Part shown: one piece after another, positions 52,601 to 63,513 of the stretch
Layout of the letters: every line of letters starts with the position of its first letter
How positions within the stretch are numbered: position 1 is the stretch's first letter
Assembly (NCBI RefSeq): GCF_963678635.1
Contig: NC_087062.1
Coordinates: 42,112,395-42,176,394 of the forward strand
Reading direction: 5' to 3'
From: Symsagittifera roscoffensis
Lineage: Eukaryota > Xenacoelomorpha > Acoela > Convolutidae
Length of the DNA: 64,000 nucleotides
The notes under the pieces: model-generated
What the model was told of the DNA's origin: nothing
The model's database searches: none
What the model saw: the letters and a program-made list of their open reading frames with translations, nothing else
Translations under genes and position numbers: made by a program

Positions 52601-55345
52601 GGTTTCTTGGTTCACATTGAATTCAAAGTTTTGAGAGTCTCATTCGAGGTCGGAGGTAAAGCATATGCCTTGAACGGTTAATGTCCTTGGTTCGAATCTG
52701 ACTAGGACCTGTTTTTTTTCCAAACGTGAAATATTCCGTTTCAAAATTAAATTATTGTCGGACTATTGTTTGTCTGCTTATATGTTTTGCCTCAGTTGCC
52801 AAATCTCAAAATTGTTTTTCTTTTGCTGCACTTAATTTTCTTTTTAATTCACTCCTACAGTTTGTTAAATAATAACCACGTGACTTCGTGGTTTTTTTAG
52901 CTTGAATTTTTTTTTCGGCTCGAATGATTTCGGCTAATATTTTATCACATTAGCGACGTAACTGTGTGTCGTTCTGAGAGAAACATAATTTTTATGCTCC
53001 CATCCGGATCGCACAAATTGCTAAAAATATTAGACTAGAATTCGTATTTCAAAGTTTTTTCATGACATTAATTTTGTTTTCGTTTCACAGAAACTAACCA
53101 AAGTTATTATTTTGACTGTTCAATATTTGTTCTTTAATTTTCATTAAACGCCGTAGATATTGTTTCTGCAGGTGTTTTACTCAAAAATAGCATCATTCAA
53201 GACAATAATTTGAAGCTTTAATGAATCAGTGAACGTAGTTCAGACTCATATAGGTCGTGATGATTTTTTTCGGGATGTCGTAAAGTTTGTTCGAGCTCAA
53301 TTTTTAAAATGTTTTTTTTTTGCGTTTAAAGGCAACTTCTACTATCGAGTAGGCAAATTGTAAATACACAAAACCGTAATCGACCTCTAGTTAAAAAGTG
53401 GATTTCCCAGCAGAATGATTAACTTATTTATCTATAAATCCAGTTTTCTCAAATTGGGTTAGTTTAATAAAAACAGCTTCAAATTTAAATGCCTAATAAT
53501 TTCAAATTTGAAAATCGAAATGTTTGAAAAAACAAATTTGTCTTTCCTTACATTCTTGACTTTTTTTATTTGTCTGTTGGCTATGTTTGAGATTTCCACG
53601 GGGAATAAAAAAATTTTCCAAGCCGTATATTTTTTTATTTGAAATACGAAAATTGAACAAAACGAGTCAAATTTTCTTAATGTTTCAAGGCAATCGTTGT
53701 CTTTTTCCAACTGTCTGTTGGCTATGTTGTCTAATTGGGTTAGTTTTTATGAAAAATGCGTCAATCATTTAAAAGAAAGTGGTATTGGTAAAATAAATCA
53801 GTATTTTCGTTCACTGACTTTTATTGACTTTTTTCCAACTGTCTGTTGACTATCTTTTTAGTTCTAGTTGTACCAATTTTTTTTAGTTTGTTTTGGAATT
53901 TTTCTCTTTGAAATTTTTAACAAATAAGTTTTTTTGATAGGCTATTTAAAGGCTTCCATCTTGTTTTTTGTTCGCTGGCTTAGGATATGTTAGTGAGAAA
54001 TCACAAATGATGCGAAGCTCTGCTCTTCGCCTACGAATACGCCTCACTATTGTTGCTCTAAGTCCGAGTAAAAAGGTCATAGGAAATCGCAACTAGTTAT
54101 AGTAATACTGTATTCATGATAATTTAAGCCTTAGTAAGTTTTTTATTCAAGAAATGGTCATGGTCAAATTGTTATTTTAGTTTCTGCATTCTATGCCGAG
54201 TGTATAGACAAAAAAGTTGAAGTAAACGGCTACATTCACCCGAAAAGCAAGTTCTTGGGACTATCCATAGGTAAGTCTTCTTTTCAGTTTATAAGAACTG
54301 ATATTGCTAAACCTGATTTTTTTTCAGCTCAGCAGAAATTGATTGTTTTTAAAATTATTAAGCAACTACTGCTTTAGGAGTGAATATGATAGGAGAAGCC
54401 AAAGTGAAGCTGCTTGATAGAAAGGAGGAGTATACAGTAACGTTTCCTAGTGCATACGGAAGGTCCATTCTCACAGTGCCATGGGCTGAGCTGGGAGGAA
54501 AGTGTCAAATCACATGCGAGAGCTCGGGCTACAAAGCGGCTATCGTGTTCCATACTAAAGTAATTATTTTTTCCATTCTGTGAATATTACAAAAGTTCTA
54601 TAATCCTGAGATTAAAAAGTTGTTTTGTTTTAGAATTTTTATAGCAAAGATCGCCATATGATTACATGTGACTGCTTCGATCCATCAGGCTCTAAGTTCT
54701 GCGTCATAAAAGGACAGTGGAATGACAAAATGTATATTATGTCTCCTGGACAAGTAAGTTATAAAAATAAATGAACCATCAAAACATGGAAAACTCAAAT
54801 CTTTTAAAAATTGCGGTGATGTTTTTCTAGGAAAAGGACCAACAGGTAAAACAAGTTCTGAGTTTGTCTATGAATCAAGCGTATTCATGCTTGCAGTGGC
54901 TTGAATGAAGCGCTTGTATGAAATGAATCAGCCATTGAAATTGATCTTTTTCTTGTTGGACTTCAGTTTAATGCTTGTTTCATCCATATTAGAGGCTTTT
55001 TTTTTTGTTATAAATGCAGTCACAAGCAAAGTTTTTGTTCAGAAAACGAGCACCGAAATTTTCCTTGATACTACTTCAATGAAGGGCAACTCCAAGCAAG
55101 TGAGACCTCTTCAGGAACAGGGTGAGAATGAATCCCGTAGTCTGTGGCGAAACGTCATCAGTGCGCTCAAGGTCAAGGATCTGGACACTGCCACTAATGA
55201 GAAGAAAAAACTTGAGGAGAAGCAAAGAAACGATGCCAAAATGCGACTGGAAACCAAGCAGACGTGGGAAACACAAGTAGGAGCTCAGATATCATTTGTT
55301 AAATCGGTCGAAGCACCAGAACACGAGACTTTTTTTAATTGTTAA
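46634..55345 (+). CDS. Oxysterol-binding protein-related protein, ORP9 type
   Basis: Seven coding exons: 46634-46886, 46954-47113, 47184-47536, 54181-54270, 54378-54559, 54634-54753 and 55043-55345. All have GT-AG introns and matching phases; the phase-1 join of exon 3 to exon 4 gives HHPPISAFYAEC. The ORD follows ORP9 closely: [90 protein letters not shown] and [15 protein letters not shown]. ORPs exchange sterol or phosphatidylserine for PI4P at membrane contacts; the EQVSHHPP histidines bind the PI4P headgroup. No PH domain is seen, so the protein resembles the short ORP9 form, unless upstream exons exist. Intron 3 is 6.6 kb and full of repeats; the others are 67-289 bp. The C-terminal ~20 residues are unlike vertebrate ORP9. 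Confidence 0.88.
47694..48052 (+). other. ORP intron 3, proximal part
   Basis: AT-rich intron sequence past the duplication breakpoint. It holds the hairpin at 47786-47804 followed by TTAGTAAGAACCTTC. No coding potential is seen. Confidence 0.45.
47786..47804. repeat. Type-2 hairpin repeat
   Basis: ACACTTGC-GAA-GCGAGTGT: 8-bp arms with one G-T pair and a 3-base loop. It is followed by ATTAGTAAGAACCTTC, which recurs in similar form after the hairpin at 57823-57843. Confidence 0.6.
48262..48345 (+). repeat. tRNA-derived SINE-like module
   Basis: TGGCTGAGTGTG at 48268 matches the A-box at 11 of 12 positions and GATTCGAATCC at 48315 the B-box at 10 of 11. The spacing suits a tRNA with a longer variable arm. 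The acceptor arms do not pair, so this is SINE-like and not a working tRNA gene. Confidence 0.6.
48836..48856. repeat. Type-1 hairpin repeat
   Basis: ACGCTTGC-GATTA-GCAAGCGT: perfect 8-bp arms and a 5-base loop, followed by TATCAAATCGGAAC. It is one of five to six related copies in the right-hand third of the window. Confidence 0.7.
50194..50277 (+). repeat. tRNA-derived SINE-like module, duplicate
   Basis: Copy of the module at 48262 in the second tandem unit. A few bases in the anticodon region and before the B-box differ. Confidence 0.6.
50768..50788. repeat. Type-1 hairpin repeat
   Basis: Copy of the 48836 hairpin within the second 1.93-kb unit; identical arms and loop. Confidence 0.7.
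51915..54180 (+). other. ORP intron 3, distal part
   Basis: AT-rich intron with homopolymer runs. It holds the hairpin at 52557, a B-box-like GGTTCGAATCTG near 52690, and three copies of a TGTCTGTTGGCTATG motif (about 53571, 53711, 53840). No exon was found; the intron ends in TTATTTTAG at 54180. Confidence 0.5.
52557..52577. repeat. Type-1 hairpin repeat
   Basis: ACGCTTGC-GGTTA-GCAAGCGT followed by TATCAAATCG. This copy is outside the 1.93-kb duplication, in otherwise different sequence. Confidence 0.7.
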
Positions 55346-55347
55346 TG

Positions 55348-55353
55348 AATAAA
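55348..55353 (+). terminator. Polyadenylation signal of the ORP gene
   Basis: AATAAA lies two bases after the TAA stop of the last exon. The 3' untranslated region would be very short. Confidence 0.6.
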
Positions 55354-57264
55354 GTGGATTTCCATTTAGATAGGCCGTTTGGTTCTTCAGCATTTTTTTC
55401 CATGATTTTTTAAATGCGGGCTGTTCTTTGATTTGTGTTAAGTTCACTTCAAAATTTTAGTTTCATTGAAAGCAAATATTGCTCTCTAATAAAAGTACAT
55501 ATGTCTCGAACAAACTTGTATAACTTTTAGTTTGCATAGCTTGTAAACTTTTTAATAGAGGATTATTCAACTTGTGAGAGCTAGTGTTTCGTGAGGGGTA
55601 ACTAGACTTTTTTCTAATTACCAACGTATCTTATAAAATCGGTACGAAATTGAGCTTTTCTCTGAAAACATCGCGCAGCTGCCCATTTTTGTAGTGGCAT
55701 AGCGGCTGCCATAGGTTCCAAACGTCCGCATCATGTTTGTTTGTTGTTTTCCATTTTGGGTTTTTAAATTGATCGACTTCATGGTCTGCGATTTTGATTG
55801 TCGACTTATTTCCTTGTTCTGTCTGTTTTAGTTGTCAATGAACGAAGGGAGGACATTTTTGTAAGAGGTTTTTTTTTCAGAAAATGTCTGAAATTGTTCA
55901 ACGAATCAGTTCGCAGTTTGACTTTTGATTTATTTTTCGTTCATTTTCAAATTCATTTGCTTAAAGGGAAGACAAATCGCTCTCCGATAATCAAAATACA
56001 AATGGCTTCACCTGCGTAACAGAATTCTCAGTGGAATAAAAAAGATTACCTAATGGGGCTAGTCTTGCCAGAAAAGGGTGAAAAATTAATGATCCTTGAA
56101 ACTGGAAAGGTTTTAAAGTGATATTGTTACGCTTCCGCAGGCATTTTAGCTAGCATGAACAAATCGGAATAAGACTTTTTTTATTAAAAACAACTTGTTT
56201 AAAAAAATAACTGAATCATTTCTTCAGCTCTTCGTCAGCCAGTTTTATGCACTTTTTTTCACATGCTATGCCTTAGTTTCGCTATCGTGGCATTTTTTCG
56301 TTTACATAGCATGTGTGTTGACTTCATTAAATCTTTTGAGTGCTTCAGTCTAAACTGCGGGTTAGAATTTGTGAACGCTCCCTAAATTAAACAGATTTTC
56401 GATGAAAAAAATTATCGCGTTGTTTTTGCTCAGCTTACTTGTTCTGCGTGACTCTTATTCCCGTTTATGTCTCTTGTCGCTTTTTTTTATAACTCGAGGT
56501 GAGACTAGACGAATTTCGAATAAGTGAAGTGTCAGTCTTTTTTCGGAAACTTCGATGAGTTCAACTAAATGACATATTTACACAACCGAAGCATGGGTGC
56601 TTTTTTTGGTGGCATCATTATTTTCACAAAAGTGGTCTAAGGACCGAAGGAAAGACCGGTTACTCCCCTGTTTGCCGTACATTACTAGTATTTTTTCTTG
56701 CCGTACCCGGTGGGCTTCGAAAATTTCAGGCGGGGGGGAATTTTCTACCCTTTTTTGGTTTTTTTTTCCATTCCGAGGTTTCAAATCGGAGATTAGGATT
56801 TCAATCAAAAGAGCATGTTATAGGGTTCTCTGCATAAGCTGCTACGAATCTATTTTTGTAGGGATCTATTTGTTTGAAAATGCCCAAATTTGGAACTGTT
56901 GGTAGTTTTTTTTGCTTTTTCTTGTTTTCGAAAACCACTAGGTTCAATCGTACGAAAAGGTGGAAAACGTTTTAGCCATGCAAATGGTCTAATTTTGAGA
57001 TTCTAACCATTTTTGACAATGGAAAACCTTTTTGAAACTGCCTGTTAAATCTGAGGCTAAAAGTAAAATCGAGAGAAAAGTAGCAGCTGTTTTGTCTGCA
57101 TAAGCAACATCGCTGTTAATTTTCGTAGAAATTGGCTTCTACTTAGAAAAAGTTTTCATTTGAAATTTGGACCGATTTTCTGCCCTCAATTTTTCGCGGT
57201 ATGGAAAAGCTATGGTGATTGCAGAAAGAGTACGCGTTTTTTAAATAATGATTTTTTGTTGAAA

Positions 57265-57308
57265 CTTGAACTGTTTCCTTGAACTGTTTCCTTGAACTGT
57301 TTCCTTGA
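57265..57308. repeat. 14-bp tandem repeat, three units
   Basis: CTTGAACTGTTTCC is repeated three times head to tail. Confidence 0.85.
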
Positions 57309-57822
57309 GAATTACGGTGCCAAATTTGAGATAAAGGTTGCAAGCGAAGAACGAGTTGTAGGGGTATCCCTGCACGAGCGGATAATACGAACTTTTGTAA
57401 GCAATCATCTATGGATTTAATAAATATCCAGTCATTGACATTTTGGCTCAATGTGGAAAGTATGGCCACAATTTTTGAAGTTTGTCTCGCTTTTTCGAAT
57501 CTAGCCGGCTAAATGTGGCAATAAGGGTGAGACGAAAGAAACAGATGTGCAAGTGCTTTTAAAAATTTATGAATCGGAGTTCAATCTAAAGAAAAGGGCT
57601 GAGAAGTTTTGATGTTTAAACAAGTAGGCCCTGATTTTTTGATAAAAGTAGTTATAGATTTTTAACAATTTTTTTTTGAAACTCTACGAGCGAAGAAAAT
57701 AATTTAGCCGGCTCTAACGCTTTTTCAACTGTATGTTGGCTACAATCTATTGTTAAAAAAATCCTGCTAAATTTTTCATGATCTTGTTAAATATATTTTT
57801 GTTGTTATCTCACTGGGTTTTT

Positions 57823-57843
57823 ACGCTAGCGAGGAGCTAGTGT
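57823..57843. repeat. Type-2 hairpin repeat
   Basis: ACGCTAGC-GAGGA-GCTAGTGT: 8-bp arms with one G-T pair. It is followed by TTTAGTACGAACCTTC, similar to the sequence after the 47786 hairpin although the arms differ. Confidence 0.6.
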
Positions 57844-57989
57844 TTTAGTACGAACCTTCTTTTTTTCTCACCCAACTTGCAAATGAAAGTGTTCCGTGCC
57901 TTTTTGCTATAATCACGATCTGTAGCATTGGAAATTTCATAGCTTGTTTTCGACTTTGTTAGTGGCTAGTGTTTTTGATTGAAATAGCG

Positions 57990-58062
57990 TCTGTGGCTGA
58001 GTAGTTATTGCATGAGACTCATAATTTCTGTCGCAGTAGGTCGTAGTTTTGAGTCCGAGACG
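57990..58062 (+). repeat. Diverged tRNA-like SINE module
   Basis: TGGCTGAGTAGT at 57994 matches the A-box; GTTTTGAGTCC near 58046 is a degraded B-box. The sequence is otherwise alignable to 48262-48345. Confidence 0.5.
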
Positions 58063-58562
58063 TCGCCGAATTTTTTTGCTAAATTGATGCTTATATTTCT
58101 TTTTCTTATTGAACATTTCAGAACTCTAAAGCTGCTTTTTGTTCTCGATAGTGTTTTCGAAGCGCAGTTTGGCGTCTGTGTTTAATCTTATATAGCACGT
58201 CGAGCTTAGTTATCCTAAAATTTCTCATTTTTCGTTTTCCCGCGTGCCTTTCAGAATAACCAGCATAATAGAAGGCTTCTTTCGTTCCGAACATTATCGA
58301 GAAAGTGGAAGGAGCCAGGGCTCAGTTTGGCTTTTCTTTTGCGCGATTGTAACTATCTTAAAGAAAGCTTGTATGAAGGTCAAAAGTGGTTTCATGGCCA
58401 AGCAATTATTCAGATTTAAAAATGATATTGCAAAAAGTTCTTTAAAAAACTGGTCTAAATATTTTTCTTCAGTGGTTGAAATTGAGTCTCTTCATTTCAA
58501 CTGTGCATTTTTTTCCATAAACACCATGAAAACTTATTTTTATGTGTTCTGTTGATGTTTTT

Positions 58563-58583
58563 ACGCTTGGAGTTAGCAAGCGT
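58563..58583. repeat. Type-1 hairpin repeat, diverged
   Basis: ACGCTTGG-AGTTA-GCAAGCGT followed by TATTAAATCG: seven paired bases with the innermost pair lost. Confidence 0.6.
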
Positions 58584-58939
58584 TATTAAATCGAATGATA
58601 GGCGGCTTTCAAGTTATCAACTTGTTAAACAAAAACACAATTGATTTGATAGCTTGATTAATAATAACTTCAAATTTCTTGATTTTTTTTCTGTTGTTGT
58701 TAGCAGCTACTCATAAACATCGATTCTTCTGCTGTTCCAACTCGCTTTCATCTTTTTTTTAGTACTCCACAATCGTAATTGCGGAGATTGATTTTTTATG
58801 TCGTCTCGTCTGTCAAACAGTATTTGGCGATTCCAGGGTTCGCTAAGAGCGGGAAAGCCCCCTATTTCAGTAACGGAGAACCGAGCAAAACTCCCGTGCC
58901 TGGTTCTTGCGGGCAAATTTTATCTAATGCGGAGAACCG

Positions 58940-59910
58940 AGAGTAACTCCTAATGTGAGTTGGTTTTTGTTTTTGGGGAACGTACAAAACCCCTCCTGTC
59001 CAGATGTTTTATTTGAGACCAGTTGGCGATTTCGCGCCAGTTTGGTCCCACAGGCCGTCTTTTTAAATGTTTTTAAGTAGAGACTGGACAGTTATAAAGG
59101 TGAGGTACGTCATGAGGACTATAAAAACAGTTAGGACAGATGTGATTGGTGCCTTTTTTGATTCTCTAAAAGTAGCTGTTGATGAATGCTATATCCGCAG
59201 CGCAGTTGAGCAAGAAGGAATATAGTGCGAGGCGACCTTCTTCCTGTGCAACACGGAGATTCCCTGAGCCTGTTAGTTTTTCAGGGGTACTATTTGTATA
59301 ATTATTAATTTCCGTCTGGTGAATGTTTTTCAAAGTAAGCCTGTAATCTGATGGTGAGAAAGATTTATATTCGTCGAGGAGGTGTTTTATCTCAATCAGT
59401 ATTTTCAGCCAGACTCTGTTTCAATTTTTCTAGATTTTTAGTATGAGCGTGTAGTGTGATATTCAGCTCTCTGCGGGTGGTGAGCAAAGCTTTTCATTGT
59501 GAGTTTTGAATGGCAAGATCTCGGTTTCGCAACGAAATTAATCAATAGGGCTCATTTTAGTGCAATCAGTTGCAGTTATTAGAGCAGTATTCTGCTGAAT
59601 TTTGCGGTCATTCCATCTGGTGTTGCGAGGGCGACCAGATTGAAGCAGTATAATTGAGACCACTGCACCCAATGGCTTTGAGTAACACTAAGCGTTTCTT
59701 AACTGCAACCTCAGTTAGTACCAGAAAATTTTTTTGGTAGGTTGTTTCTCGTTTTACTTCGGTCATGATGTTACTTATATGGTGTGTAAAAGACAAGAGA
59801 TTATCTAAAGTTACGCCCAGGATTTTAGGTTTGTTGCTGGTTTGTAAAACATTCTCGTTCACTCTTTGGTCCAAGTTGTGCGGACAGTTGCTGTGAGTTT
59901 GTCAGATGAA
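58940..59910 (-). mobile_element. Jockey-like LINE 3' remnant
   Basis: Read on the minus strand, 59608-59900 encodes the end of a non-LTR reverse transcriptase (KPKILGVTLDNLLSFTHHI, LNYTASIWSP). Farther on, in broken frames, come LHAHTKNLEKLKQSL (about 59420) and IHQTEINNY (about 59310). Near 59110-59150 is a C-terminal zinc motif CPNC...PHDVPHLYNCP. This order is typical of Jockey-clade ORF2. Frameshifts, and a stop shortly after the zinc motif, make it a dead 5'-truncated copy. No poly(A) tail is obvious. Confidence 0.72.
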
Positions 59911-61939
59911 AATTTCTCATTCGACTCTCCAAGTAATCGTAGAGATCTTTTTGTTTTTCTTCGACATATTTGGTCTATAAAACTTGATCGTCTTCTAGTT
60001 TTGAAAGTGGGTTTTATTTTTCAGATTTTCTAGCGGAATAAGAACTTTAACCTGTTAATGCATTTTTCTCAAATTGAGTGTTTTTAAGTGAGTGTTCTCA
60101 AAAAGTGTCTATCTTAGGTTGTTCTTGAAATTCAAAGAGATTTAAGGCCATATATATATTTTATATAATATTTTTAGCATCTCAACGAGAGTTTACTCAA
60201 GTTTTATCGGCTTAGTTGCCTTTCGATAAATGTTTCTGAATACTTATTTGACGCCGGCGATTGTATGGCTGGACGCTTTTTCCTCTAATTGAACATTGTT
60301 TGAGACAAAAGTATGAAATTTTTGTAGTAGTCATTCGACATGTTTTTCGACTTAGTGGCTTTCATTTCATTTTAGAAAGTTTTCTCATTTTTTCTGTAAT
60401 GAGAACTGCTCGGAGCATTTTGTGCTTCTTGCATTGCAACCGTCTCCTGTTGTTTGTGTATAGGAGTTCTCACATGCCGAGGACGGTGCTTTCCTCTACA
60501 AACACACCCTGAGTCGCAGATTGGAAGATATGAACTCCACGTGCTCTGAAGTTGACTGACTAATTGCCGATTCCTCCATCTTAATTCGACTGAAACAATA
60601 ACGGGAAACAACATCAACGTCGATTGAGAAAAGGCTGTGTTGTGTGTGTGTGTGTTTGTACCAAGGCATCCAGCGACTAATTTGGATAAATCAACAGCAT
60701 CATCTAAAATCAGGCTTGGAGAAGTGCAAGAAATCTAATCTATCGCTATTTCTGTTTTTTTTTGTTGTATATTTTGAAAAAAATAATAATTTATAGGTGC
60801 AGTACATCAGAAATTATATTAAATGCACACTCAAATTATATTGTTTCCTTTTTATTTTAAGAATATTTCGAATAATTTAAATAAATGATGTCATAATTTA
60901 AATTCATTGAATTATTTTGTACTCATTTGTAGATGGTAGTCTTATTTAAATTGGTATATATGCTTTGCAGTTGAACTTGCAAGCGAATATCGCAAACATT
61001 TGTGAATTTTTGAATGGATCTTTCTTATAGTGTACATGGTAGTTTTACTAGAATGCAACATTTACCTAAATATAAAACTATGTAAATTAATATAGATTAA
61101 AGTATACATTTAACCTTGACACATTTTTTAAACTCAGCCTGTGCTGCAATTTGAAAAAGATGAAATTTTGTAGTATTATTTGCGCTTCCCAGATGAAATC
61201 ACCGTACGTATAAGTTACCGTAGAGTACCATCATGGTGAAAAAAAACGCTAAAAAATAAAACAATTTGCTTGCTATCAAATTATAGTTTTGACGATGTTC
61301 TGGGAAGAATTAAACAAGTTTGGCATGGTTTCATATCATACAAAGTTTTATTCATTGTAGGAGTTATGCGTTTCGATTCAATCAATGTATAAAACTGCCG
61401 AAAATAGTATTTAAAATGTCAATTGCCTGTTATTTTGACGAAGTTAGAAGCTGGCATGCAACTGAAAGTAAGCTGAAGTCATTGAATTTTTAGGGTAACG
61501 TGTTGCTATTGTAAACCCATGAACAGACATTGTCACCTCATGCTAATATGAATAGGCAAATTATGTAAGAAAACAATGACAGATAATACGGGTCCAATTT
61601 TCTCAAACGTAAGACGTAAAGTTTTTTGTGTTGAATTTCAGTATATCTAGTAAACATATGCTGATCAACTTCTTTTTTTTTAAGCGAGCGGTTTAGGCCA
61701 GGGGGATTTTCAAAAAATTTTCGAAAATGTCGAGCTCTCCCAAAGCACTAAAAACACACTGTTTCGAAGAAAAAAAAGGTGTTTTTAGGCATTTTTTGGA
61801 AAATTTTGACCAAAAAGTTGCGTTTTTTTGGCGCGCACTTCCCCTCAAAATCAGTAAATATTAGTGCCAAAGGTGCCTTTAGAAAAAATTTAGGGTCCTT
61901 CAGCCAAAAAAGGATATCTCAAATTAGTACAAAGAGGGG
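59911..61939. other. Intergenic AT-rich sequence
   Basis: No gene is recognised. A GT microsatellite lies at 60636-60657, and 60750-61150 is especially AT-rich. Short open frames show no known domain. Confidence 0.5.
60636..60657. repeat. GT microsatellite
   Basis: About nine GT dinucleotides with one interruption. Confidence 0.85.
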
Positions 61940-62440
61940 ACCCTTTACATTAGGTCGGCAGGGGGTCGAATCCATGAGGAAAAGAGCGTCCGCATCCCCA
62001 CCCCGTCCCCCTCGAGATCCGCTGGTGGTTAAGGCGCATGCGTTTTATCCGCGGTTTTACCGCCATTATTACCTAGTACTTACTATCAGGAGATGTGTCG
62101 TGATAGGGGAGCGGTGGTGAAGTGGTTACGTCTCCGCGTATCAATCAAAAGGGCGGATGTTCGAGGCCCATCATGATCGTTGCATGAGGGTGAGGCAACA
62201 TTACTCAGCCCAGAAAAATAGCAAAAAATGGAATGTAGTTTTGAGCAAGGGCACAACAGCGGTTCGCCGTGATGAGCTCTACAGCTCGTATGTTGGTCCT
62301 TTCCCTCGTGGATAAAAATGGTCTTTGAGGTCTTAGCGCTCAAATAAAGTGCGGCGGATGGATCAGTGGGGAAGTCTAGTGACTTGTAATCTATAGAGCT
62401 GTGGCTCGAATCCAGTGTTCAGCTGATCAGTGGTATAATT
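61940..62440 (+). repeat. Cluster of tRNA-like (SINE) modules
   Basis: Four tRNA-like stretches lie within 500 bp. GGGGGTCGAATCC near 61969 is B-box-like. CTGGTGGTTAAGGCGCATGC near 62021 is A-box-like. GGTGGTGAAGTGGTTACG near 62109 is followed by GATGTTCGAGGCCC near 62157. CAGTGGGGAAGTCTAGTG near 62365 is followed by GGCTCGAATCC near 62403. None folds into a convincing complete cloverleaf, so SINE heads are more likely than tRNA genes. Confidence 0.5.
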
Positions 62441-62493
62441 TTTATTTTTTCGGTTGTCTCATTACCGGTTTTTAATTTGTTTTCAAATTATTT

Positions 62494-62512
62494 CGCTTGC
62501 AATAAGTAAGCG
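62494..62512. repeat. Type-1 hairpin repeat, diverged
   Basis: CGCTTGC-AATAA-GTAAGCG followed by TTAGCAAATGAG. Pairing is kept with one G-T pair although the loop and arm have changed. Confidence 0.5.
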
Positions 62513-62766
62513 TTAGCAAATGAGAATATAGGCTTTTTTCGTGTTAACGACTTGCTTCTTGAAATCAATGAATCATTTGTTCAGCTTATAAAGTTTCAGG
62601 TTTTATTCAATTTTGTGCTATTTTGTTTCTATTAGGTCAAAATAAGCAACAAATGGAAGCTTATGATAGCACTAGTATTGCTGAAGGGAGGACAGTTAGC
62701 TAAATTTCTAGATTTACTGCAATTTTTGAACGAAACTTTAAATGTTTCTTTCACGATTTCCCTTCT

Positions 62767-62817
62767 CTAGTTATGAAAATCATTTAAGGGATCTAGTTAT
62801 GAAAATCATTTAAGGGA
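62767..62817. repeat. 26-bp direct repeat, two units
   Basis: CTAGTTATGAAAATCATTTA followed by AGGGAT occurs twice head to tail. Confidence 0.9.
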
Positions 62818-63494
62818 GTTCAATAATAAAAAAGAATAGCATTGAATATGTTTTTAGTCATTCATTTGTATATAATTTGGGCATTTTGTAGCCGAAGGTT
62901 TTTCAGCGAAGTTAGATTTGGATTTGCTTTTTCTGTTTCGTCGTGTAAGAAAGCAATGAGTTGTCTTTTTTCATGATTGAACCATAAATCTATTTATTTA
63001 TCTGATTACAAAGGTTTGATAAGGCATTGAGATTTTTTGCCGTTTCTGAAGCTCACGTTTTTTGCCGTTTCTGAAGATTTGAACTTTGCGTCTTTTTTTT
63101 TATATAACAAGCGCTGCTCAGCTTCGCCTCCGTGTTTAACCTAGTGATAAGCAAGGGTATTGCATCCGCACTCTTGTAACCGTAACCGTAAAAAACTGCA
63201 TCCACGGGCTGATCTCTTACCTTCAGCCGAACAGACCTCGTCGCCAACCGACTTTTGTTGAGCCTGTTTGAATTTTAATAACACGCTCTATTCGAAATTT
63301 GTTAGTTTTTCTGGAAATGTTTCAGCTTATGATAAATCCGTGAGTGTGTGTGTGTGTCTCACATAGCGTCGTTTGAAAAGCAAAAAAAAAACATTTTCAA
63401 GATCATGGCTTTTCATATTAAAATAGTTTTTTATAGCTTATTCCTCATGATATCGTTTTTCTGTTTTTCTGAATAAATACATTCTTTGGTGTTG

Positions 63495-63513
63495 ACACAA
63501 ACATAGCTTGTGT
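63495..63513. repeat. Type-2 hairpin repeat, diverged
   Basis: ACACAA-ACATAGC-TTGTGT followed by TATAGTATGAACTCTC and CCAACCTAAGTCGCAAATAT. The downstream sequence matches that after 47786 while the arms differ but still pair. Confidence 0.5.

Larger units (their letters stand above)
55354..58939. other. Intergenic AT-rich sequence
   Basis: No gene is recognisable. The stretch holds a three-fold 14-bp repeat (57265-57308), the type-2 hairpin at 57823, a tRNA-like module at 57990-58062 and the type-1 hairpin at 58563. These four modules follow the same order as in the 47.8-48.9 kb stretch, so 57.82-58.59 kb is probably a diverged copy of the same dispersed repeat. Confidence 0.5.

Noticed and set aside
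54754-55042. Additional ORP exon inside this intron
   Set aside because: Joining 54753 directly to 55043 keeps phase and matches the ORP9 order, so no extra exon is needed.
61779-62120. 113-residue plus-strand frame as a gene
   Set aside because: It is low-complexity at the start and runs through the tRNA-like module cluster; no domain is seen.
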